Shown: piece after piece, positions 44,513-54,235 of the stretch
How positions within the stretch are numbered: position 1 is the stretch's first letter
How the letters are laid out: each line of letters opens with the position of its first letter
Source of the DNA: Phialocephala subalpina
Taxonomy: Eukaryota > Ascomycota > Leotiomycetes > Helotiales > Mollisiaceae
NCBI GenBank assembly: GCA_900073065.1
Contig: FJOG01000009.1
Coordinates: forward strand, 128,782 to 192,781
DNA: 64,000 nt
Direction: 5' to 3'
The notes under the pieces: model-generated
Seen by the model: the letters and a program-made list of their open reading frames with translations, nothing else
The model's database searches: none
What the model was told of the DNA's origin: nothing
Made by a program: the position numbers and the translations under genes

Positions 44513-47316
44513 ATGGCTGAGCAGACAGCACGCCGATCAACGGAGCAGAACATCCTCCTCGCAAATATCTTGGCTGAGTTGAAAGTCCTAGCTGGCCAGC
44601 TCAAAAACAAAGAGGGGGAGCACGCTGGCGAAGTTGAGACACTTGGGGGGAGAAAGTCTGAAAAGGAAATATTAGGAAAGGTATTCTTGGAATCCATGCA
44701 CTATTTACCAAGGCTTCGTGGCTTATCACATTACAGCGAGATGAGGAAGAGCCAAAGGGATACTCGCTGAGGTCTTTGGCAGCTATACCAGGATTACGGA
44801 CGGCCGTCCCTGATCCCTTAGTACCGGAGGACAATTCTGCTCGAGATCGTCATATTTTGACGAACGAGGAGATCAATCACATATACGGAAACGATTGGGT
44901 ACATCGGATAGACTCCAGGAGGAGCACGAATCTCGCAGACCTCTCCGCTTTGGAACGTCTAGCAAACAAATCGTCTTGGATAGAGCTTATTGGAAGTATT
45001 TGGGAAGCACCGGAAGATGGTCGATTACCCTTCACATTCCAGAAACGACAGTTGATCAGGAATTACAAGGAGGAATTGTCCCCAGGCTCTGGGATCTCAC
45101 GATTTGATGCAACTCACGATCAAACACAGCAGCAACTAGAACATATTGCGAATCAATTGAAAAGCATACCAGAAGTCAGATCATCGGCATTACCAGAGTA
45201 TAGAACTGCAGTTTGTATTGAAGACTACTTGCCAGATGGAACAGTGCGGATCTACAGATCGTTTTGGAGTTCCAAAAAAGATATCGACGACCCATATTGT
45301 ACCCCGGAACCTGCTTCTAGATCTGGACCTCAGCCGCCGCATGATCAATCTACTATTTCCCACCATCAAGCACCATGGAGAAGACATGTGTAAGTAATCC
45401 ATGTTCGAGTCTCAGAATGTTCATGCTTTATCTTCAAATTTACTGATTGTTACATTTAGAGTAATCAAGGGTCTCGAGTACACTTCACCATTTCTCATCC
45501 TGTCTCCCAGAAGTAGCTATGGCACCCACATATTTGAAGGATACCGGGATTATTTGATTCTTATTAATGCGGCAGCGGCCTGGGCAAATTTAGAGCGTCT
45601 GATGGTGAGCATAACATTTCTTGAGTTGGTCAATGTTTGCGACGCGGATATTGAGCGGTTTGAACTTCAGAGTTGGAAAACTGGCATAATGCATAGTGAT
45701 ACGAGAGAACATAACCCTAGCTTGGCTAGCTGGAGACCCCAGTTTTGCGTGCGGACAAAGCCCGGGTACTGCGTCGGTTTGAATGACAGAATACCAAAGC
45801 CCTCCGTGGTGCGCAAAGTTAGGAAGTGTGCTTGGACGGTACGTGTCAATGTCTAGAGACTCCGGGATTGTCCCATATTACGACTAACATTCACCAGATT
45901 CTTGCAGTGATTGAATTAGATGAGCTGACTTATTGGACCTTACTCGAGCTTTTGCCGTTTGGTTTCCACGATTTTCTAATTCCGGCTAAGTATGAAAGAT
46001 GGAGAGGTAATGTGTTGTTATACATTCTGCACGGCGTTGAACATGGGGTCGCGCAAGTCATATGGAGATGGGAGGATCTCCTGTCGTATTTCAACCAGTT
46101 TTTAACAGAAGGGGAGGTTTATCTGAACCCTCAGCAGCACGACAATCTTCTGGTCGATGACGAATCCTTTTCGAGGTCCAAGAAATACTTTTGGGCAATC
46201 ACAACGTTGACAGAAATCGAAACTCTAATCGAAGGAAACATGAAGCAGATATCAAAGATCCTTCTCCGCCGGGCACCTGAGAGTGCCGAGCTCGAGTACA
46301 AAGAAAGACTCAAAAGCTGTCGTTCAGATCTCGAAAAATCAATCGGAAAACTATTACAACTCCAACGCAACTTCGCTACTAAGCGGAAAGAAGCTACGTA
46401 TCTGAGAGATGGTGTAGGCCTCCAAAATCCACTACCCACGTGAGTGACAATTTCTGACATGTCTTCACTAGCTGTTTAATGCTAGCTCCGTGATGGAGAC
46501 TCGAGCTGCAAACCTATTAGGAGAGAATGTCAGACTTCTCACTATCGTCAGCATAATGTTTCTTCCGTTGTCCTTTTGCATGGTAAGAGATAGACAATAG
46601 GTTGGTCTTCAAATGTTTACTGACCATAGCTTTAGTCTGTTTGGAGTGTCAACAATCAGATTTTCAGCCTCCACAATTTGTGGATTACCGCAACTGTCAT
46701 AGCATTATCAACCTACATGTTGGTTTTCAACATCAACATTGCCATGAGTCGCTGCTACTCCGTATCACATCGAATATCTCAAAAAATCATCGAATCTATG
46801 AAGCAGGACATCGATCAGGAGTGGAAGGACAGAGCGTCGATTTTCGGGAAATTTGCCAAGCCACAACAGGCAGAACATAAGCCTTCAAACTGGCGCCTTG
46901 TGCAGTACGTTGTTGAACGACGTCTTTGGCCAGCTGGAGCGATTCGAACCCTGCAAGATTTTGACTGGAAAGGAAGTGTAACCTTTTGGACACGCCGAAA
47001 GGAGGAACTCCCATCAACGGAACCTCCTCCGCCAGCGACTGTCATCGAAACACAGACCCCTGCACCGCCCAGTACTCCCAGAGCAGTTCACTCGCCTAGA
47101 TCGGGAAACACGCCTTCTTCTACGAGCTCAAAGAGTTTCCATTCTGCAATCACCAGATCTCCAACCGACCCTCCAATCGGGACTCCACGAGATTCGATGG
47201 AAACAAGAAAGCGCCGGAATTCCGACTCCAGCCGCCCATCAATCGTGCTGAATCATGAGTTCCAGCGAGAACCAGAGACATATCAGAACGAGAGAGGCAT
47301 TGGTGCCGTGGTATGA
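44513..47316 (+). CDS. CorA-like divalent-cation transporter family protein
   Basis: Six exons, 44513-44680, 44737-45389, 45460-45838, 45898-46413, 46472-46582 and 46636-47316, join in phase to 835 residues. The long N-terminal part is cytosolic. A helical stalk precedes 'YLRDG/LFNASSVMETRAANLL', which the splice after 46413 restores; this helix leads into the membrane part. Two C-terminal membrane helices are 'LLTIVSIMFLPLSFCM' (about residues 595-614) and 'LWITATVIALSTYMLVFNI' (about 623-645), followed by a Ser/Thr/Pro-rich tail with charged clusters. This is the CorA fold order. The GMN signature that follows helix 1 in true Mg2+ channels is absent, as in many fungal CorA-like proteins, so transport is not assured. 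An alternative donor at 46440 with acceptor 46485 is possible. Confidence 0.8.
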
Positions 47317-47955
47317 GTGCCGCGGCATACGCTGAGCGTAGGTATGGACTTGAAGATGAGAAGAGAGGAGACTGACTGGGATTTTTTGCGAAAGGGGCTG
47401 TTCAATACCCGATTAAACTTCATTGGGGTAAGGTGAAAGAAAATGTAACGGGATGGATCGGAGTTTGAAAGTGACGATGCAAGGCGGGAACGGAAAGAGC
47501 GATGGAGGGAAATTGACTGAAAAGCGAGTTTTGATTCCTGCGAATAGAAAATGAAAATTCTCAAAGCACCAAACTCCGAGGGACATTTCCAAGCCGCGAT
47601 CAGCCTGCATCTTCTCTACCAGCTTCGTTTTTGTAGTGTTGATGGACGTTTTATGACTGCTGATTCGCATGCGATTTTGAGAGCGGAATACTTGGAGGGC
47701 AAGAGGTTCAGCGTCCGAGAGCCCAAAATTTAGCGATCGCGTCATCTGCTGGCGAAGCAGGTCTACAAGCCTTAGAGGCTGAGGTCGAATTCAGATGCTC
47801 GTTCTCTGCCGATTGAATGCGATCCCTAGATTGGCCCAGAAGACACGATTACGGAGTCCGCAACCTCCTGCTTGTTATGTTCCGTCGAGCTCGATTAGCG
47901 GTGGATATGGTTCGGCGTTCTGGTAGTACTGTATCGGTTGTCCGCTGCGAAAATA
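47317..47955. other. intergenic, convergent 3' region
   Basis: No gene recognised. Short frames on both strands lack features. The reverse strand near 47870-47950 may hold one more exon of the broken regulator at 47956-48701 (donor GTAGGC, GCTAAT branch and TTCGCAG acceptor are present). Confidence 0.35.
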
Positions 47956-48701
47956 TTAGCAAGCATCAAGGGTAGGAGGCAGTACGTTGCCTACCTTTCC
48001 AAATACGGTACTGTCAGAACTCCCTTGGTTCGTCATAATAGAACTTTGTCGAGGCATGTTCGCGCTATCTGCCAGATGACCTCCCCATGCCGTTTTGTTG
48101 GTTGAGTTGGCGGACAGCGTTGAATGATCTATCCCGACTGCGGACGTCGACAGACCGGGGCCGCGCCCTTGGCTACCTAGCCGCTGCTCCTTCTGCCTCG
48201 GGTCTTGCATATTCATCTCACTCAAATGTTGCACGTCAATTGCTGAGCTCGCTCCCACCTCCGCAGATGCTCGTCCCAGCCTGGCATTGGCTGCTGAGCT
48301 TTCCGCCTAAGTAGTCTCTGTCCATTGTCGATTCTCGGATTCTGCTGCGCTGATCGGTGGCTTTACTTCCGCAGATGAGCGGCCATCTTCAGCATTCGTA
48401 TTCGCAGCTGGCGAGATGTCGCAGGGCGAGAGAGTTGGAAGACTCGTAGATGTCTCTTCCCCCAGCCCTTCACACAGTTCTTCACTTCGTTGACAGCGCT
48501 GGCAGATGGGAAGCGTTTCGTCGCATTTGAGTCGGCGTCCTCTGAAGAGCTGATCAGCGATGAATCTATGTGCGCAGCCATCAGGGAAGGGGAGGCAATA
48601 CAATAGCACAATGAATCACAGACTTACTTGCATGTTGAGCAACCTGACTTGACCCTAAAGCGGCCTGCTCTCCCCCTCGAACCCCGAAGTGACTTCGCCA
48701 T
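47956..48701 (-). pseudogene. Zn2Cys6 regulator stopped after the zinc cluster
   Basis: From an ATG at 48701, exon 48701-48628 joins exon 48541 onward across an 86-bp intron with a GTAAGT donor. The splice restores a perfect cluster: Cys21, 24, 31, 38, 41 and 48 ('KSGCSTCKGRRLKCDE', 'PICQRCQRSEELCEG'). The frame meets TAG at 48309-48307, giving only 102 residues. Beyond it the same frame stays open to 47956 with ordinary-looking sequence ('AESSAANARLGRASAEVG', 'SSAIDVQHLSEMNMQ'). CAG to TAG would explain the stop. No fungal transcription-factor middle domain is found downstream, so even if read through the protein would be short. It is either a pseudogene or a naturally small DNA-binding protein that could compete with full-length regulators. 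Confidence 0.6.
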
Positions 48702-49180
48702 AGCGGAAGCAGTATCCTGTGCCGCGCAAGGTTCGTTTCTCTGCCACCGTTGTCGATGAGCCCTTGCAGTCAAGGACAGCTAGAGAAATTGTGTTAGTCA
48801 TGTTTCCGAAGCTCATGTCTTTATACATTCGAATCTGAGACACAATGCAATGAAGTTATCGAAGACGAAAAGGTGGTTGGCTCGGGAAGCAAATGCCGTG
48901 TCATGCCGTTGAGTGTTCGGAAATACCCGACGCTAGTCAATGGATTACCTTGGTACAGGGTATAAATGAACTAAGAGTTTTGATGATGATCATAGACAGC
49001 GCCATCTTTGGTGCCGGAACATTCGATGGCGGATGAGGCATGACGTAGACATTGACCTCGATCATCCTTTTCTCGATGATCCACAGCTCCCAATGGATGA
49101 CCGAAAACTGATGTGAGAGTAAAACTCTCTTGACTCTATTTGTCCGACTCAGGTGCATCAGTTTTGCAACAGACGCAGAG
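48702..49180. other. flank between broken regulator and transposon
   Basis: Upstream side of the zinc-cluster relic. No further gene recognised. The mariner element begins at the TA at 49181. Confidence 0.4.
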
Positions 49181-49182
49181 TA

Positions 49183-49213
49183 CGAAGGGCCGGTTAACAA
49201 GTAATGAGCCATG
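49183..49213 (+). repeat. left terminal inverted repeat of the mariner element
   Basis: 31 bases identical to the reverse complement of 50717-50747, directly preceded by TA. Confidence 0.95.
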
Positions 49214-49308
49214 GTCTGTGCGTTTAATCACGTGAAACCTTAAACATCGTGAACTTCGACATTTTACTTCATAACAAACAACCTTAATATCAATGCATTA
49301 ACTACATT

Positions 49309-50631
49309 ATGGCCCCAAAACACCCTTATACTTCCGAGGCTGGTAAAGGCAACTTCCTTGGATATATTGACGATGGCGAGGACATTGTGCCAGCTGCAAA
49401 GAAAGCTAAAATCAATATAAAAACCGCCCGTAGGATCGCTTACCGCGACGAGGACAATTACATTCATAACGATCAGCACTACTTACTACAACCTTCACTG
49501 CACGATCGATGTGCTATTGCACCGAAGCTAGGAAGACGTTAAGCTCTTACAGAATTAAATGTAGAGCAATTGGACAATGCTATCAGCTAAGACTGCCGTC
49601 ATCGCGAGATGCTAGAATTCGATGTTTCTTAAGAGCTCGGTTTTACTGCTTCCAAAAGTACGATCCGCACAACATTACGAGAGCTCGGAAACCATCGAGT
49701 AAAGCCTACAAAGAAGCTTGACCTCACACTTATCTAAGAAGCTATTCGATACGAAATTGCCTTAGGGCGGGAACATTGGACAATAGAGTAATGGAAGAGG
49801 GTATTATTCTCAGACGAAGCTGCCATTTTAGTCGGGGAACACCGTGGAAAACATCATATATCACGAAAAGTTGATGAGGCATATTAAGATGATTGTATTG
49901 AGGTTCGGTACAACAATTATTCGCAAGCTATGTTCTGGGGAGTCTTCTCTTATGACTTCAAAGGCCTATGCTATGTTTACCTCAAGGAAACGGCTACTTA
50001 GACAAAACGATACGCTGGAATTATCAACGCACATAATAACCTACAAATGCCGGCCATACAAGCGGAATGGGATATCAAAGTCGCCGAGGACATTGCAAAA
50101 TGGGCAGCACTTGGGAAAAGGAAGCCTAGGAGGCCTGCGCTGTTCGAAAACTTCGTTAAGAACCATCCATTAATTATGTCACGAGAGAAGAACAAAGGCG
50201 GTATCGACCACATGCGATATAGATATGAGGTGCTCGAACCTCTTCTCATTCCTTATATGCGCGAAGTAAGCCTCTAGCGCCCTTATGACCCCGATAATCT
50301 CGATATCCCTAGTCCTATTTTCCAGTAAGACAACGCGGCTTCTCACATTAGCCATTGGACAATGGAACTACTTCAAAAAGAGGGATTAGAGATGTTAGAA
50401 CACCCTGGGAACTCGCTCGACATGAGCGCTATCGAGAAGGCTTGGATGCCTATGAGGATTAAGATCACAAACGTGTAGAATCGGCCTTATACTCTCGAAT
50501 GGACAGAGAGAGCTTGGTACGCTGAATGGGAGGCATTAGAGCAGGATACAATTCGTGGGTGGATCACTGAGATGGTGGAAAACAACCAGCGGATACTAGA
50601 TGATAAGGGAGGCAATCATTTTCATGGATAG
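49309..50631 (+). pseudogene. Tc1/mariner transposase, ten in-frame stops
   Basis: A single uninterrupted phase of 440 codons from ATG 49309 to TAG 50629. An N-terminal DNA-binding part is followed by the DDE catalytic domain. 'VLFSDEAAILV' holds the first Asp, 'DNAASHISHWTMELLQKEG' the second, and 'NSLDMSAIEKAWMPMR' covers the third acidic position, where relatives have SPDLNPIE. Stops: TAA at 49540, 49588, 49630, 49735, 49789, 49885 and 50326; TAG at 49999, 50275 and 50476. There is no TGA and no frame change. Each could come from CAA or CAG, for example the one after 'SPIFQ' where relatives have a second Gln before 'DNA'. The protein cannot be made. Confidence 0.9.
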
Positions 50632-50716
50632 CTAGCAAATTGATCGAATTATCATAGAATTAAAACGTGGTCTAAATGCTGATTTTGGTGTTTTCGGACA
50701 TCTTTTTCGTCACGTG

Positions 50717-50747
50717 CATGGCTCATTACTTGTTAACCGGCCCTTCG
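50717..50747 (-). repeat. right terminal inverted repeat of the mariner element
   Basis: 31 bases, exact complement of the left repeat, followed by TA. Confidence 0.95.
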
Positions 50748-51032
50748 TATCGGCCCTACAACTCAGAACCACGTCTCTCAAAATCCAACGCGGAAAGTTT
50801 GGGTATTTGGAGTCTTTGGGGCTTTGCCCACAATCGTTTAACAGCCATCTACTCAGGCAATCAAGAGTCAACAGTCTCTAATACTCTATGACGATGTCAA
50901 TGGAAAGCCTCGAATAGTTGCGGGACCTTGCCCAAAATGTATTTCTTCAAAACTATATATGTACAAGAAATGAAAGCTTGGCCACACATTTGCCATTAGC
51001 AACCCTTGTTTGTCCTTTCCGTTAGATCTGCC

Positions 51033-52390
51033 TTAACAGGAATCGTCTTCCTCGACACGTCCCTCGGCAGCTGCGGTTGCGGTAGGAGGCACGGCTTGTC
51101 TGGTTGACGAAGATGTCGGCTTTGGTGTGTGCGAGGGTCTCTGGTGAGTCTTGAAGGCAGGAGCGGAGACCGAAACGGAAGCGTCAGAGGCGGGAGTTGA
51201 GGAAGGTGTGCTGACGGCTAAGGACGGTGCAGAGGTTGGAACTGACACTGGTGCTGAAGATGATTTGCTAGTCGTCTTGGGAGTGGCAGAAGATGTAGAT
51301 GTTGACACCGGTGCCGAGACGGGAGTTGAGACACTCAGAGCTGAGGAAGTACTTAGCACCTTCTCGATTGAAGTGGAAGCAAACGTGGCTTTGGAAGAGG
51401 TCGCGGAGGCTGCCTTTGTGCTCACCGCAAGTGCCTTTGTCGATGTTGTAGTGGTTGACCCAATATCAATCTGCAAGGCCAGAGTTGCGTTCATGGTCGC
51501 ATTCCCGTAGAAGAACTCGGTGCCAGCATTGCCCACATTGACGTATGTGTCCTCTGTGAATTTCCCAAGCGCAACCAAAGCCAATAGCCAGTCCTTCAAA
51601 TCACCAGAGAATGACCCCTCAAACTGCGTAGTGGGAAGCAAGCTGCTGACAGTGATTCCAGTGTCTGTGTTGACATCTTCATACAGCTCCCACGATGTGC
51701 CAAACAAGTCATCAATGGTTGCTGAGGGACCATTGCCCCAGCCGATTGGGAGCTGTCCACCTTCATACTGTAACCACAGCATCAGCTCTCGGGACGAGGT
51801 CGAGGTAGAATCGCCTTTGATGTCGTTGGTCATGAAGTCGTAACAGACATTGCCTAGCTTCTTATAAACATAGTTACAGCACAACCGGATGAGACAGGGT
51901 ACCTTTGAAAGCTGTGGTATTGGTGCGAGTCCAATCGTAAGTGGTGGGGATAGAACCAATGCTGGAGAGCGTGACTTCAAGGTTCTGAGTGAGACCGACA
52001 AAGGAGTATCCTTTTGGGACATTGCTCCTATTTTAGTGATCGGATTTAGCAGTTGCTCTCAAGGCTGTCTGTGGATAGGAGAAGAACACACGTGCTCTCG
52101 ACATATTCGATGTCAGTCTCACTATTCCAGAGCACTTCCTGGGTTCCACTGCTACTCGTGGTCATTTCATCGTAATAAGTGCATTGGGTGCCCACCATCT
52201 CGGCGGCATTGTAAAGCATATTGTAGACGATCCATGGCGAGTTCTGGAGAATGATATAATCGTAGTCGCCGCAGAGATCGACGGACGCCTGGGCTCGAGG
52301 AACGAGTTGAAAGAATGTGGGAAGAGCAAGAACTGGCGCTGTTGATGAGAGAGCCGCCAGGGCGAGAAAACTTCTATGCTGGAAATGCAT
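51033..52390 (-). CDS. GH12 endo-beta-1,4-glucanase/xyloglucanase with Ser/Thr-rich tail
   Basis: Three exons, 52390-52092, 52027-51903 and 51853-51033, join in phase to 414 residues. A signal peptide ('MHFQHRSFLALAALSSTAPV') directs secretion. The GH12 beta-sandwich spans about residues 40-268. The catalytic pair is visible: Glu164 in 'SRELMLWLQYEGG' (nucleophile) and Glu254 in 'GNAGTEFFYGNA' (acid/base), with family segments 'CGDYDYIILQN', 'NVCYDFMTND' and 'FSGDLKDWLLAL'. Such enzymes cut beta-1,4-glucan or xyloglucan of plant walls. After the domain comes an unusual tail of about 145 residues made largely of Ser, Thr, Ala and Pro and ending 'GRVEEDDSC'. It has no cellulose-binding module and no clear GPI signal. 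The tail is likely heavily O-glycosylated. A pectin lyase gene lies 1.8 kb away, divergent. Confidence 0.88.
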
Positions 52391-53582
52391 TTTGAAAGAA
52401 CTTAAAGAAGGGTCGTAAAGAATGTATATGGTCAGATGAGAATTGGAGCTGCTCGAGAGCGAGAAGAGAGTCTTGAAAATTTGAAAGCACTGGCTTCCCT
52501 AAACTTTAAAGAAGAGGCAATCGTATGTCCCATGCATGGAGAAATTACGAGTCTCATCCTCATCAGCATGAGAGATCAGTCATTAGCAGCCGCAGCCTTA
52601 GGACCAAGGATAGCTCTCTCAATACCGGGGTGCGGGAGGAAAAACAAATAACCGGAGTGAAAAAACGTACGCAAATAAGTAAGAAATATTTACTTGAAAC
52701 AGCCTCTGGAGATGGATTCCTTGGATTGAAGTTTCAACTTAATTCTAAGCCGACGGAAGGAAATTTGATGTGGGGAAGTGTGGTTTGTTGTGGCCTGAGG
52801 CCTCCACACCACCAGTGGCGTGGAAGGTAGGCCCACTATACTTCGTATCAGGCGTAATAATTCCAAAGACTCCATATTTGAACTTCACTAGATCAAGTAA
52901 TATTTCTGCAAATCCAAGCGGTCAATGGGTCAAATTCCCCTTGCTCAGAAGAAGTCTCGAGAAGTCTTGGTGTAACTATTATGCTAGACACCAAAGTACC
53001 TTGAAGGCTTCAGCTAGTGCGATACTGCAGGGCCACTGTAAGATTGCTGCCGATTGGTGCAAGCTGGCACGGACGTGTTCATGCCAGGTGATGTGCTTTT
53101 GATTCGTTCTGTTGTACAAAAACCTTCAGCGACATGCAACAGTCCCGTACGACGTGTGATGGCGGCTGGAGAGCATCGCGTCAATCTTGTTCGTATTCCG
53201 CTTTCTTGTCTGCCATGTTCTTCCCTGAAACTTATATCCACTTCTACCTTATCTGCCGTGCCGTCCTTCTGATTCTCAGGGAGGTCCCTTTTTCTCACGA
53301 TCTCAGGGTTTGATTGAGGTTTTGACTGACGACGATGACTGATGCGATGACTGATGAGGAGTTTAACCCGTGATACCCTTTCCCGGTTTCTGACTATGAA
53401 AGTGGTCGAGTATTGGTATCGGTTCCTGTCCTAAAAATCAGCGAAAGATGTCACGCATCCGTAGTCGAGGCTTCTCCGCGGATCGTCTTACGACTTTCCT
53501 CCTCAAAATTTGGAGAGATATCAGGATACTCATGACTGAGGCAGGGAAGCACAAGGTAGGGAATAAATTAAACGGTAATACC

Positions 53583-53680
53583 GCTTATCGAGATTCAAAG
53601 TGAACCTTATTCATTCGAAGTGAAGCTTATTCATTCGAAGCAAAGCTTATTCATTCAAAGGTGAACCGTATTCATTCAAT
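53583..53680. repeat. 20-bp imperfect tandem repeat
   Basis: About four to five units of TGAASCTTATTCATTCGAAG type: 53601-53620, 53621-53640, 53641-53660 and a degenerate 53661-53680, with a partial copy before. It lies about 560 bp before the pectin lyase ATG. Confidence 0.85.
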
Positions 53681-54127
53681 CTTGTCCTTCCTCATTCGGA
53701 CGCTCCCGGCCACGTTTTATTTCTCGGAAGCGGCTGCACCGTTTGAAAACGTCGTGCAACACACTGATGGTTTGGTGGTGGGTAAGAATAGGGGAGAGGT
53801 TTTGGGAATGAGCTGACTTGATGCATGTGACAAATAATACCGTGAAGTGAAGTCCACGAGGCTCTAGAATGGCAGTCTTAGCAGTATCTAAAAGAAATGT
53901 GTAGTGGTTTCGGGGAAACTTAAAAATACAAGAGAATCTGAACTAGGCATTTAAGGTTTATTCTTTCAGGAGAACAGCCAATAGCGGGTCATTAGAAGTT
54001 TCAATCTTCCCTATAGGGATCTCTATATTTCTCCTTTCAGGCCGTTAGTCTACAAAACGAAGGTGTACTTTGGAATCAAACTAACCCTACAGTCTTCGCC
54101 CGAGGTAATAGTTTAAGGAGATCTGGA

Positions 54128-54135
54128 TATATAAG
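54128..54135 (+). promoter_or_regulatory. TATA-like box of the pectin lyase gene
   Basis: TATATAAG lies 101 bp before the ATG at 54236, a sensible distance for a strongly regulated fungal secreted-enzyme gene. Confidence 0.5.
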
Positions 54136-54151
54136 AGTCCTGTATCTCTTT

Positions 54152-54235
54152 CTAACGATTCCAACACTCTTTGGATATTCTAATTATTCCCGCATTCTTT
54201 TGGCATTCTAACCATTCCAACATTCTTTCGACATC
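54152..54235 (+). repeat. three 28-bp tandem units in the pectin lyase leader
   Basis: Units 54152-54179, 54180-54207 and 54208-54235 share the pattern CTAAYNATTCCMRCAYTCTTT. They end exactly at the ATG, so they make up the 5' leader. They are pyrimidine-rich and about 75 percent alike. Confidence 0.75.

Larger units (their letters stand above)
49181..50749 (+). mobile_element. Tc1/mariner-type DNA transposon, complete ends, RIP-inactivated
   Basis: The element proper runs 49183-50747 (1565 bp). It is bounded by perfect 31-bp inverted repeats, left end CGAAGGGCCGGTTAACAAG... at 49183-49213 and its exact complement at 50717-50747. The dinucleotide TA on each side (49181-49182 and 50748-50749) is the target duplication used by Tc1/mariner elements. 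Between the ends lies one 440-codon transposase frame (49309-50631) broken by ten stops but without frameshifts. A CACGTG hexamer lies just inside both repeats. The insertion is in the gene-poor space between a broken regulator and the GH12 gene and does not interrupt a recognisable gene. Confidence 0.92.
52391..54151. other. divergent intergenic region between GH12 and pectin lyase
   Basis: 1.8 kb without a recognised gene, presumed to hold the promoters of both secreted enzymes. It contains a 20-bp minisatellite (53583-53680) and a TATA-like box (54128-54135). Confidence 0.5.

Noticed and set aside
46440..46485. Alternative intron in the CorA-like gene (donor 46440, acceptor 46485)
   Set aside because: It is in phase, but the splice 46414-46471 keeps 'RDG-LFNASSVMETR', which matches the family helix better.
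48937..49212. Reverse-strand frame beginning 'MAHYLLTGPSY', also seen at 50716 on the forward strand
   Set aside because: The shared peptide is just the translation of the two transposon inverted repeats, not a duplicated gene.
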